A DNA stretch of 64,000 nucleotides from Euryodendron excelsum. Lineage: Eukaryota > Streptophyta > Magnoliopsida > Ericales > Pentaphylacaceae. The DNA is taken from the NCBI GenBank assembly GCA_033060915.1, contig CM065394.1, positions 19,427,501 through 19,491,500 of the forward strand, read 5' to 3'. Within the stretch, counting starts at the first letter, position 1; every line of letters begins with the position of its first letter. Below the pieces are notes generated by a model. That model did not search any database. It saw only the letters and a program-made list of their open reading frames with translations, and was not told the DNA's origin. Of the stretch, positions 24,031-33,933 are shown piece after piece. The position numbers and the translations under genes were made by a program.

Positions 24031-25350
24031 TAAATATACTTTATCCTTTTATGGTTTGAGCTAAAATCAAGGGCAAATTACATTCACCTTTCTTGAGGTT
24101 TTAGATTATTACAACCAACCCCCTGAAGTTCTAGAATTTACGTCCCTCTCCCTTGAAGTTTGAGGTGAGTTACATTTTTTTCTAAATGTTAAATTTTTTA
24201 ACAAAATATATGAGATGTCAAAAAAAAAAAAGGTTCTTTACCGAAATTACCCCTAATGTGCATGAAATGACATAAATATGTTTTTTCTTCTTATAAAATT
24301 AATTAGTGTGTTAATTTTGAGCCTTCTTCTAATGAAAAAAAAAAAGATGCATTACCGGTATAAGATTCTAAGAGCAAATTAAATGTCACATCTATATAAA
24401 ATATTATTTTAATTAATAAATAAATTATAAGTCTCATATTTTTTTTAAACTTTATATGCTATAATTAAAGCCCTATATAGATTCTATAAATTTTTATAAA
24501 AAAAAGTTCTAGTCAATATGAGGAAAAATATCCTACAAAAAGTAATATAAAAAAACAGTGTTAGTTAACTTACATAAAAAAGAGAACGGTTTAACTTAAG
24601 AAAATTAATTGTATCAAATTTTTAGATCATATATACTATATAAAAAATAACACACATTTGGAGGAATTTAGAAGCAAAAAAATAAAGACTTAAAAAATTA
24701 ACACACAAATTAATTTTAGAAGCAAAAAAAAAAAAACCTATTTATGTAATTTCATGCACATTAAGGACAATTTAAGTAATAAATTTACTTTTTTTTTCGA
24801 CATTACATATATTCTATTAAAAAATTTAACATCTAGAAAAAAATGTAACTTACCTCAAACCTCAAGGGAGGGGAATGAAATTTCTGGAATCTCAGTGGGT
24901 GGGTTGTAATAGTCTGAAACCTTAAGAGAGGTAGATGTAATTTGCCCTAAAATCAAATGACTCCCACGTGATTTAAAAGTGAACACATGACACCCTATGA
25001 TTTAGACTTATTTACAAAATATATGGAAAACGTTAAATTTAACGCAAATTCTATCATAGATTATTTTATATTTCTATATTAGAATATCAAAAAGACAATT
25101 TAGTGAAATAAAAAAAATCTCTTAAAAAATAATATTTTATTTTAATATAAAAGGACCAAATTGATTTTTGATTTTTTCTAATTTAGAGATATAAAATAAA
25201 AAAATACCTTTAAAGCAAGATTTTAGTTAAATTTAATAATTTTTATCTATTTTATAAATAAGTTTAAATAACAGAGGAGTTATATGTTTATTTTTAAATC
25301 ATAAAAAGTTATCTTATTTTAGTTTAAATTATAATGACATAAAATATAAT
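24031..25350. mobile_element. Older MITE with inverted-repeat ends, split by the MULE-type MITE
   Basis: The left arm (TTATCCTTTTATGGTTTGAG, then TCACGTGATTTAAAAGTG beyond the insertion) aligns base by base with the reverse complement of the right arm. In the right arm, CACTTTTAAATCACGTG appears as TATTTTTAAATCATAAA and GATTTTAGCTCAAACC as TATTTTAGTTTAAATT. About 75 bp pair with many transitions. Without the 877-bp insert and one TSD copy the element would be about 430 bp. Its ends and target duplication are not clear. Confidence 0.6.
24071..24947. mobile_element. MULE-type MITE (non-autonomous Mutator-like), complete, with perfect 9-bp TSD
   Basis: It starts GGGCAAATTACATTCACC and ends in the inverse, GGTAGATGTAATTTGCCC, with terminal inverted repeats of about 170-230 bp. 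The flanks are TAAAATCAA on the left (24062-24070) and TAAAATCAA on the right (24948-24956). A 9-bp duplication together with long inverted ends is the hallmark of Mutator-like elements. The 877-bp body is AT-rich and non-coding, so it depends on a transposase elsewhere. Confidence 0.9.
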
Positions 25351-25439
25351 TATTTTTTTTATTAAACAAGCTTAAATTTTAATTTTGGATCTAATAAAAT
25401 TTTTATTTTGTGTAGGCCTAACATATGTCCACCATCCCT

Positions 25440-25637
25440 GTTGTGCATATATTGATAGTAATAGCAATTCTGACTCTGTGAGTGAGGGGGAGAGAGGGCT
25501 ACCTAATCCTGATCCTAGTCCTATGGTAGGGTCATGCTTTGAAAAAACAGTTACCTAGAGGTGTGTGTAGAGCAGCTGCGTGATCTAGTTGCAGGCTCCG
25601 TGTACCTATAGATTGCATGCTTATGTACGGAGTTCGG
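25440..25637 (+). repeat. Direct duplicate, right copy (with 22244-22463)
   Basis: Same order of blocks as the left copy, with a shorter GA tract (GAGTGAGGGGGAGAGAGGG). It ends four bases before the target duplication of the second MULE-type MITE, so that element landed at the very edge of the duplicated segment. Confidence 0.8.
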
Positions 25638-25649
25638 TGTTTTCTTAAA

Positions 25650-26496
25650 GGACAAATTATATTCATTTCTTTTGATATTTCTTACTATTACAACTTATAC
25701 TCTGGAACTTTAAAAATTATATTATTTTTTAAATATTAAATTTTTTAACAAAATATATATAATATTAATAAAAATAATTAAGTTCATTACTTAAATTGTC
25801 CTTAATATATATAAAATGACATAAATAAAAAATTTTTTGCTTCTGAAATTAATTTATGTGTTAATTTTTAAAATCTTTATTTTTTAGCTTCTAAATTCTC
25901 CTATATGTGTGTTGATTTTTGATATAGTATATATGATCAAAAAATTTGATACAATTGATTTTCTTAAGTTAAACCGTTCTCTTTCTAATATAAATTAACT
26001 AACGTTGTTATTTTTTAATTACTTTTTGTAGGGCATTTTTTCTCATATTAACTAGAACTTTTTTTTTATAAAAATTTATAGAATCTATATAGGGTTTTAA
26101 TTATAGCATATAAACTTTTAAAAAATATGAGACTTATAATTTATTTATTGATTAAAATTGTACTTTATACAGATGTGACATTTAATTTGCTCTTAGAATC
26201 TTATACTGGTAATGCATTTTTTTTTTCCATTGGAAGAAAGCTCTAAATTAACACACTAATTAATTTCATAAGAAAAAAATTATTTATGTCATTTCATGAA
26301 CATTAGAGGCAATTTACGTAATGTATCTGTTTTTTTTTTTTTTTTGCTGACATCACATATATTCTGTTAAAAAATTTAATATCTGAAAAAAATATAACTC
26401 ACCCCAAACCTCAAGGGAGGAGGATATAATTTCTAGAACCTTAAGAGATAAGTTGTAATAGTCTGAAATCTCAAGAAAAGTAGATGTAATTTGCCC
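25650..26496. mobile_element. Second copy of the MULE-type MITE, inverted relative to the first
   Basis: It starts GGACAAATTATATTCATT and ends AGTAGATGTAATTTGCCC. Flanks are TTTCTTAAA and TTTCTTTAA, a 9-bp duplication with one mismatch. The interior matches the first copy only when reversed (for example TTAAACCGTTCTCTTT here, AAGAGAACGGTTTAAC there). The left end is more mutated than the right. Confidence 0.85.
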
Positions 26497-26524
26497 TTTC
26501 TTTAATTCTGTACATACAAATTCA

Positions 26525-26637
26525 GGGATTTTTTTTCAAAATAATTAATTTATAAAACTTTTTTTTCAAAATAATTAAATGCAAAAGATGTTCCCCTAAA
26601 TAAGGTAAAACATAATTTGGGGTTGCGTTTTGTCAAA
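26525..26637 (+). repeat. Left terminal inverted repeat of the 6.95-kb element
   Basis: Pairs with 33357-33470 reversed. It contains two CAAAATAATTAA words and GGGGTTGCGTTTTGTCAAA. Just inside it lies an imperfect hairpin around CCGTTTTGTGAGAAAACGCAGGTG, echoed by the hairpin next to the right repeat. Confidence 0.75.
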
Positions 26638-26689
26638 CACAGGTGTAACATCCGTTTTGTGAGAAAACGCAGGTGTCTACATCAAAATT

Positions 26690-26965
26690 TCACATCAAAC
26701 TTCCCTCCCGGTTCTATTGCATCAAAATTCTCCCATTAAACTTTTCCCCCACTTTATATTGTGGGCACTCCAGAAAATTCTCCCATTAAATTTTTAAATC
26801 AACCCCGGATCTATATAATAAAATTTTGTAGGCAGCCCACTTTATTGAAATTTTGTGAGCACCATTTCATCAAAATTTTGTAGGCACCCTACAGGTCTAT
26901 ATATTGAAATTTTGTGGGCACTCCTCCATCAAAATTTTGTGGGCACCCCACTTTATATTGAAATT
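26690..26965 (+). repeat. Subterminal minisatellite of the 6.95-kb element
   Basis: About eight variants of ATYAAAATTTTGTGGGCACCC with spacing of 25-50 bp. Such short subterminal repeats often bind transposase in TIR elements; that role is inferred here. Confidence 0.7.
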
Positions 26966-28001
26966 TTTATTATAAAACAAAATAATTATTTAATTTGTAA
27001 CATTAGATAAGACAATTGATATTCTAAAAGTCTTTCCTTTAGTGAATTTGAGTGAATAATGATTATATTCTAAACGTCATGCTGATTTAAAAATTAAATT
27101 CATATAAAAGATAAACATTAAAAATTCAAAAATCACTATTATTTCACTTCTTCTTATTTTAATGTTTTATTTTCTTATTTTTTCTGGGACAAAATAAAAT
27201 TCAAAGAAATATATTATAGCTCCATTCAAGAAAATTAAACCAAAAAATTGATAAAAAAAAAAAAACTTGTGCGTTATACTTTAGTCAAAAGATAAGATTG
27301 AAATAATAAAATGTCTTTAGTAGCAATTTTATCCTCCTTTCTCTCATTTTTTTTTAAATTGATTTATTCTTTCTTAGTAATGGGAGTTTCTAAATTCATT
27401 TATGTGTAATTTTTATGGTGCTCTATGCCAATTTTGTGACATTTCGCATTCTATTCCATCAGAAAGGTTAGTGCTTCACATTGACTGTCTAAAAATTAAA
27501 AAAAATTCAAACAAGTAAAGGATAAACAAGAGCACGTGATCTGAAATTCAACCTAACCCACTCTTTAATTAAATTGAGTTTTCAGTTGCCGCTAAAAAAT
27601 GAAAAAAAATCCTTGTGTTTTATTTTATTTTCTTGCCTTTCAAAGTTTTATATAGGCTATTTTATTTTAAAAATTTTATTATTTAATAGCCCCAAAAAAC
27701 ATAGAGAGTGTTTTACGAAATTACATTTTTCAAACTCCATTTTGTTCGTCCTTCCTTTGTGAGAGTAGGGAGAATTTTTTGTGATGTCAGAAAATTCATA
27801 GAACCCTAAATGCTGTAATTGTCTTAAATGAAAATAGCAATTTGTAGCATATAATTTTATTCATTAAGAAATAACTATGCAAATTGTAGCCGTAGCTCTA
27901 ACCTTAAAAATAAAAATAAGCTTTATAGACCATGTTCGTAACAACACATTAATTTGCCGCCAACAGAAAAGCTCCTAGGTAGATAGTTGACAAAGTCATC
28001 A

Positions 28002-28385
28002 TTAGCTTCTTACTTCTGAGAAGTCTGAAAGTTCTGGGTCATAAACTAGCAACAGATCTTCAATCATTTCTATTATTTGTTGTGTTGAATCAACATATTC
28101 TGTCTTTGCTTGCTCTGTGAAATGATACCTGTCCAATCTTCATTGCATTTGATCAATTTTGTGTTCCAGCTTTTGTAATGACCTTGTTGATAGGTGATCT
28201 TCTATCCCACAGCTTAGCTGAACGACCCTTTGGGACATGGAGGCCATGTCATCGGTAATACATCTCTTGCTCACACCGTTTATCGAGTAAGTCTTCTCAT
28301 GGGAATCTTATGCATTGGTTGTTCGTCATACTGGGAGGTGGTCATAAGGATGCATTGCCAATGAAGATATGGCTGACCGGACCCA
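28002..28385 (-). pseudogene. Unidentified gene remnant with helix-rich acidic C-terminus
   Basis: A 128-codon minus-strand frame with four stops reads SAISSLAMHPYDHLPV, then EKTYSINGVSKRCITDDMAS, MSQRVVQLSCGIEDHLSTRS, LQKLEHKIDQMQ, a stop, and RLDRYHFTEQAKTEYVDSTQ before an acidic end PELSDFSEVRS and a final stop. The second half has a heptad-like pattern of a coiled coil. I do not recognise it. Short regulatory proteins of this style, ending in a helical tail, accompany some plant PIF/Harbinger transposases, but no SANT/Myb core is visible. Confidence 0.45.
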
Positions 28386-28642
28386 TCATATTATGCATAA
28401 GGATAGGTTTGTTGAGAAATCTACATTTTCGGCCATACCATTTGTTACTGACTAGGTCCGTTTATGTACCCACCATATAACATGGTCTTGACAGTCGGGT
28501 TTTATTCATGTCGCCGGTAGGATTTCCACGATTGGAAGATGCCCTAAACAAGCCTTATCACTTCGGTGTGTGTGGAGGTATGGTTGAGCACTCCTGCACG
28601 TAATCAGATGAGGCTTCAATTATTGTTACTTAATACAGGAGT

Positions 28643-29140
28643 CTTTAATTGACATGAAAACTCTGTGGTGTTGACTTGTCCAGTCATAGGGGATGAAGTC
28701 TTCACGTGAAAAGGAGTTAATGACTTTAATTAACATGACAACTCTTTGGTGTAGACTTGTCTAGTTATGTTTTAGTCACGGGCATGGGGGATGCAGTCTT
28801 CATATGAAGAGGGGTTAATGGCTTTAATTGACATGACAACTCTCTGGTGCAGACTTGTCCAATCATGTTTTAGTCACGAGTATGGGAGATGCAATATTCT
28901 TATGAAGAGGGATTAATGGCTTTAATTGACATGACAATTCTCTGATGCAGCTTTGCCCTGTGAACGAATTACGTTCATTGGCATATGAGATGCAATCTCC
29001 ACATGAAGAGAGGTTAATGACTTTAATTGACATGACAACTATTTGGTACAGCCTTGTCATGTCACTGGTGCAGCCTTACCTTGTGAACGAATTATATTCA
29101 CGAGCATGGAAAATGCAGCCTCCACATGAAGAAGGGGTAA
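28643..29140 (+). repeat. Tandem repeat, five copies of about 81-120 bp, upstream of the plus-strand small gene
   Basis: The word CTTTAATTGACATGACAACT recurs at 28643, 28724, 28822, 28920 and 29021. Each copy also holds GGTGYAGACTTGTC, a GATGCAGTCTTCATATGAAG-like palindromic word and GGGGTTAATGG. The array stops about 13 bp before a TATA box, so it sits where an enhancer would. Confidence 0.85.
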
Positions 29141-29152
29141 GGGATTGCTCAT

Positions 29153-29160
29153 TATAAATA
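29153..29160 (+). promoter_or_regulatory. TATA box of the plus-strand small gene
   Basis: TATAAATA lies 59 bases upstream of the ATG at 29219 and just downstream of the repeat array. It predicts a leader of about 30 nucleotides. Confidence 0.55.
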
Positions 29161-29218
29161 CCTCCTATACGGGGGAGGAGGTAACACTGTAAAATTATGG
29201 CAATACTCCTCAGTCATA

Positions 29219-29662
29219 ATGAAATACACTGTTGATGACATTTTCAAGGCTATGGGTTGTTAGTGGGTTGCATACGACGAAGAAGTTTTTGAATATTCTT
29301 TAGATCCAAATAAGCGATACACATGTAACACTATTAATACAATGTTACGTGAGTTGTCACACAAAACTACAAAAACTGAGATTTTGATTGCAAACTTGGG
29401 AGTAGTCAATCTTTAAATTCCTCATCGATTGGCAAGGAATATGCTTACCGATACTCCTCAGTTGCTGCAAATGGCATTGCACCATTTCCGTGAAGGGGAA
29501 AATCAAATGCAAATACGGTTGTGGCGACACTTCTTCAACGTGTCGGCGACTGAGCGTGCTGAAAAGGGGTTAATAGCTGAGGTAGAATTTTATTTACATA
29601 TTGCCAATGATGAAAAATATCAATCTGACATTTACATGTCTGATGAAGATGAAAATCTATGA
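29219..29662 (+). pseudogene. Small gene remnant of the TIR element, plus-strand copy (148 codons)
   Basis: From ATG the frame reads MKYTVDDIFKAMGC, a TAG, WVAYDEEVFEYSLDPNKRY, further text to IANLGVVNL, a TAA, then IPHRLARNMLTDTPQLLQ, GENQMQIRLWRHFFNVSATE, and the acidic end DIYMSDEDENL. Apart from two stops the frame is unbroken over 444 bases, which is unlikely by chance in DNA this AT-rich. It appears paralogous to the minus-strand frame at 29870-30312 (see there). No known domain is recognised; the protein is small, charged and possibly nucleic-acid or protein binding. Confidence 0.5.
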
Positions 29663-29805
29663 AGTTTAATCTATGGGGTTTATTGTGTTGTGTATCATGG
29701 TCATGTCGATATTTTTAGTATGTTCAGCATCTTTTTAAACTGTATACTAAAAGTTGTCATTAATATCTAATGCATATAGCAACATTATATATTAAAGTCA
29801 AAATA

Positions 29806-29835
29806 CAAACATAAACATAAACATAAACATAATCA
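29806..29835 (+). repeat. (ACATAA)n short tandem repeat between the convergent small genes
   Basis: Four to five units of ACATAA in the 207-bp space between the two 3' ends. Confidence 0.85.
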
Positions 29836-29869
29836 TAAATAGTCTTTGAAACTGACATATGTTCCCAAT

Positions 29870-30312
29870 TCACTCGTCATTAGACATATAATAGTCTTAC
29901 ATATACTGGTCATTACTTAATACATTGCTGCGTTCCATCGGAGTGAGTTCTCTCTCACAGGCTTTTGCCATTTTGGTAGCGAGTTGGAGCATGAAGTAAC
30001 GACATCAGCGCATCAACATTCGGTTATTCTCTCACCTTATTCTTGCCACAACTTCTTCATAATCAGCCTTGCCTTATTCCTCCTTGGCGTGACTTGAAAG
30101 CATCGATGCAATATCCGAACACTGAGATTTTGCAAATCTCTTACCAATCCCTTCTGCTCTTTTACCCTGAATGACCACTCTCGTCGTAAGTCAACATAAT
30201 ACTCATTCGAATTAGAATATTTTTTCCACCAATACTCGTCGTGAAATGAAGGTAGGATCCACACTTGAGCATGTTGGAGAGTATTTGAACTGCCTAGACT
30301 TTCGGTTGCCAT
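29870..30312 (-). pseudogene. Small gene remnant of the TIR element, minus-strand paralogue
   Basis: ATG at 30312 opens a 91-codon frame: MATESLGSSNTLQHAQVWIL, FHDEYWWKKYSNSNEYYVDL, further to NLSVRILHRCFQVTPRRNKA and MKKLWQE. A frameshift there restores ENNRMLMR, a stop, CRYFMLQLATKMAKACEREL, SNDQYM, a stop, DYYMSNDE and the final stop. Total length (443 bases) nearly equals the plus-strand gene (444). Aligned landmarks agree: DE near residue 22, YS, a basic arginine cluster, EN(Q/N)-M-R-RxF, the ERxL helix, and the end ND...Y...D-YMS-DE. The two therefore look like ancient paralogues in convergent orientation. Function unknown. Confidence 0.45.
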
Positions 30313-30454
30313 TGGTTTACAACTGAGAATGAGAGATGATTAGAGATAACACACTATTCGAAATGAGGACAACCCTAAAACCAATGCTTAATTGTGAGAA
30401 TAACCCTAATCTTGGTTTAAGGTTAAGACTTAGTGTAAGATTAACGAATTTCTC

Positions 30455-30464
30455 TTTATAAATA
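30455..30464 (-). promoter_or_regulatory. TATA box of the minus-strand small gene
   Basis: On the minus strand TATTTATAAA lies about 145 bases before the ATG at 30312. The intervening leader is AT-rich but less extreme than the array further upstream. Confidence 0.45.
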
Positions 30465-30959
30465 TCTCATAACCGTAACCACATATATATCGTATGGTAT
30501 TCATTTTGATTTGACCCTTATAATTTTACTGGTAGGTGGCTAGTATATAACCATAACCCTAACTCTAATAATGATCGTCCTAAACTCCAAATTTCATACC
30601 ACAACCTATCCATATATGCTTAGCTCGCTTACTTATTTACTAAAATATTTTGCATATTAATTATATCTATCTTATATTTTTTGCAATTCTATTACTAAAA
30701 CATTCTACATATTAATATAGAAAATTTAAATTATGACATCATAAATTGCATTACCAATACTTATTTTACTAATAATTATTCTTCGCATTTTATAACATTT
30801 TATTGCTAATTATTCCTAACTACTAAATTTTTCTTATTTTATTATTAATTATTTTCACTTAACCGTTAGAACAATTTCAAATTTATATAGTTAAGTAAAA
30901 ATATTAATTATTTTTAGTTCAATTACTTTAAGGTAATCTATTTTTTTACATTTTATACT

Positions 30960-32360
30960 TAAAATTATTTATTGTAAATTACTTTACAAAATACTATATA
31001 TTAATTTAACAATAATTATTAATCAGATTAAAAATTATTACATAATAAACAATTATTAAACATGACTACATATTAAACAATAATTAGCATGGCATTCAAC
31101 AATAATTAAACATTCGATTGTCTAGTATTTAATGTTCTATTATTTCTAATTACTAACCTAGTTTTTCCTATTTTATCCTTAAATTTATTCATTTCAAATT
31201 AATTTATGAAATTACTACATATTAAACAATAATTAAAAAGATTAAAAATTATTTCACCCATCTCATTGGTAATTAGCATGGCATCCTAAACATTACTTAT
31301 ATCTATTTTTTTAGTATTTATAGTTCTATTATTTCTAATTACTAACCTATTTTTTTTTTTTTTTGTCATTGTATCCTTAAATTTATTCACTAAATATTAA
31401 TTTATAAAATTACTACATATTAAACAATTATTAAATAGATTACAAATTATTTCACCCATTTTATCCTTAAATTTATTCACTGAATATTACTTTATGAAAT
31501 TATTACATATTTAACAATAATTACTAAATACATTAAAAATTATTACATATTAAACAATAATTAAACGTTACTACATATTAAACAATAATTAGTATGGCAT
31601 TCAACAATAATTAAACATTCGATGTCTAGTATTTAAAGTTCTATTATTTCTAATTACTAACCTGGTTTTTCTTATTTTATCCTTACATTTATTCAGTTCA
31701 AATTAATTTATGAAATTATTACATATTAAACAATAATTGAAAAGATTAAAAATTATTTCACCCATCTCATTGGTAATTAGCATGGTATCCTAAACATTAC
31801 TTATATCTGTTTTCTAGTATTTATAATTTCACTATTTCCAATTACTAACCTGTTTTTTCTTATTTTTTCCTTAAATTTATTCACTAAATATTACTTTATG
31901 AAATTACTACATATTAAAACAATAATTAAACAGATTACAAATTATTTCACCCATTTTATTCCTAAATTTATTCACTGAATATTACTTTATGAAATTACTA
32001 CATATTTAACAATAATTAAATAGATTAAAATTGATTTTAGCCATTTCATTAGTAATTAGCATCGCATCCTAAACCTTACTTATATATTTTTTCAAGTATT
32101 TAAAGTTCTATTATTTCTAATTGCTAACCTGTTATTTTTTTTCATTTTATTCTTCAATTTATTCAGTTCAAATTCCTTCATAAAATTACTACATATTAAA
32201 CAATAATTAAACAGATTAAAAATTATTTCACCCATTTCATTGATAATTAGCATGGCATCCTAAACATTACTTATATCTATTTTGTAGTATTTATAGTTCT
32301 ATTATTTCTAATTACTATCCTTTTTTTTTCCATTTTATCCTTAAATTTATTCACTGAATA
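30960..32360. repeat. AT-rich tandem array with alternating units of about 190 and 280-315 bp
   Basis: The block TTCTAATTACTAACCT followed by a T-run and TATTTTATCCTTAAATTTAT recurs at about 31146, 31335, 31648, 31836, 32117 and 32305. Between them are AAACAATAATTAAA, CACCCATYTCATTGGTAATT and TTAGCATGGCATCC words. The alternating spacing (188, 313, 188, 281, 188) suggests a higher-order repeat of roughly 470-505 bp. Confidence 0.75.
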
Positions 32361-32877
32361 TTATTTACTACAAATTGTTTTTCTAATAAATATTGTTGCG
32401 ATATTATAATATTTTATTACTAATTACTAACACATTTTTAAATTTAATTATATTACTCATTATTATTTTTACTAAACTGTTACAACAATTTTGATTTTAT
32501 ACATTTAAATAAAACTATTACTTTAATAAGTTTTAAATTATTAAAAATTATTAATAAAACGTGAAACAACATAATAATCATAGTGGCGTGACACAAATAA
32601 TAATTACCTTACCAACATGAATAAATAAAATATTTTACCAATGAAATTAACCAATTGGATTAGTAAATAGAATAACGGAGTCCTTTTTTGAAGTAGCAGG
32701 AGCAGCAAATATGACTACAAATAAAATAATAAAAAGTTAGTAATCTATGAATTGTATTATAAAATAATTATATATTTAACATTACTATTTTTACTACTAC
32801 AATATAAACTTTGATCTTTCTTAAATAACAATCTTGTTGCCAAATACCTTAAACTTATCAAAAATAAAGATAAGTAT

Positions 32878-33240
32878 GGGAGAGTGGGGGAGTGTCTGTA
32901 AAGAGGAAAGCTGGTGTTGTGAGGGGGTTTGCTGCAAAGAGGGAGTTGGGGAGGAGGTTGTTGCTGCAAAGAGGGAGTGGGGGGCGAAAGGAAAAAAGAA
33001 GGAGTGGGGGGAGAGATCTACGAGGAGGGGGGGGGGGGGGGGGGGGGAGAAGGAAAAAGAGGGAGTGGGGGGAGAAAAGAAAAAGAGGGAGTCGGGGAGA
33101 GAGATGCAGGAGTGGAGGGGGGGGGGGGGGGTGCTGCTGCAAAGAGGGGAGTGGGGGAGAAAGGAAGAAGAGGGAGTTGGGGAGAGACGTAGGAGTGAGG
33201 AGAGAAGAAGAGGGAGGGGGCAAAGATATGGAGAGAGAGA
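32878..33240 (+). repeat. Purine-rich (GGGGAG/GAAAG) tract with G-runs of 21 and 15
   Basis: About 360 bases with few pyrimidines on the plus strand. G-runs lie at 33027-33047 (21 G) and 33117-33131 (15 G), separated by units of GAGGGAGTGGGGGAGA. Several overlapping frames on both strands are artefacts of this composition. Such a tract can form G-quadruplex or triplex DNA. Confidence 0.85.
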
Positions 33241-33255
33241 ACGCAGGTGTTAGTT

Positions 33256-33288
33256 GCATTTTCTGACATGCATTTTGTCAGAAAATGC
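33256..33288 (+). other. Perfect 13-bp hairpin next to the right terminal repeat
   Basis: GCATTTTCTGACA pairs with TGTCAGAAAATGC around a 7-base loop. Flanking GCAGGTG words repeat the motif next to the left terminal repeat (AAAACGCAGGTG), so this is probably a subterminal element signal rather than a terminator. Confidence 0.7.
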
Positions 33289-33356
33289 AGGTAGCACCTC
33301 TGCCACCTGCATTTTCTCGCCTCGTGACTGCACCATCGCCAGCCTTCTCTATAGCC

Positions 33357-33470
33357 TTTGACAAAAACACAACCCAAGATTGCGTTTTACCGTATTATGA
33401 GAAATACCTTTTGCATTTGATTATTTTGGAAAAAAGCTTTTATAAATTAATTATTTTGGGAAAAAACCCC
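33357..33470 (-). repeat. Right terminal inverted repeat of the 6.95-kb element
   Basis: Reverse complement of this segment starts GGGGTTTTTTCCC and follows the left repeat for about 115 bp with scattered differences. Confidence 0.75.
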
Positions 33471-33933
33471 AAATCTTGTAATGGATGGGTAAAAAAAATA
33501 CTTTATTTGATTTTTAAATTTTGATAATTAATTTGATAACTCAAGCTTAAGGTTTCCTTTTAGACAAACTTTTTTTTATACTCAAACTTGTTTGGCATGT
33601 TTGGCCCTAAGCTCTAAAACTAAAATAGTCAGCTTCAACAGAAAAACATGTAAATAATTTAATAAAAATCGTATATATAAGTTAATTTCTCAATCTGTTT
33701 TTTCATCCACAAAACATAATTGAATGAGTCTCCATACACTTATTAATGTAGGTCCTATCGTATTGTGTCTTGTGAATAAAAAAATAGATTGAAAAATTAG
33801 TTTTTTTTTTTTTTTTGAGTAAGTCAAACCTCACGTAACCCGTTAAAATTAAGAAATGGAGGTTGAGACTATAAACAACACATACACACATAATTTCCAT
33901 CGACGTGAAAATCAGCTAATGATTTGATCTACT
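33471..33933. other. Short AT-rich spacer between the TIR element and element B
   Basis: No gene. It has a T-run near 33800-33816. The short minus-strand frame at 33703-33900 is composition-driven. Confidence 0.5.

Larger units (their letters stand above)
26525..33470. mobile_element. Terminal-inverted-repeat element of unknown family, about 6.95 kb, carrying three gene remnants
   Basis: About 115 bp at each end pair as inverted repeats. Both begin GGGRTTTTTT and share CAAAATAATTAATTTATAAAA, then CAAATGCAAAAGGT-like text, CGGTAAAACGCAAT-like text and GTTTTGTCAAA. Inside are a subterminal minisatellite, a minus-strand coiled-coil-like frame (28.0-28.4 kb), two convergent small genes with TATA boxes (29.2-30.3 kb), an AT-rich tandem array and a purine-only tract. 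No transposase that I recognise is present. The 9-bp flanks (ACAAATTCA and AAATCTTGT) do not match convincingly, so the superfamily stays open (MULE-like or other TIR type). Confidence 0.6.

Noticed and set aside
28643..29140. CRISPR-like array
   Set aside because: The repeats are imperfect, long and have no constant spacers; the genome is eukaryotic.
32834..33377. Six overlapping long frames on both strands (60-139 codons)
   Set aside because: They lie in the G/A-only tract and its edge, where stop codons are rare in every frame; the proteins are runs of G, E, K, R or P, S, L.
26516..33479. 9-bp target duplication around the 6.95-kb TIR element
   Set aside because: ACAAATTCA and AAATCTTGT share only a weak core; not enough to claim a duplication.
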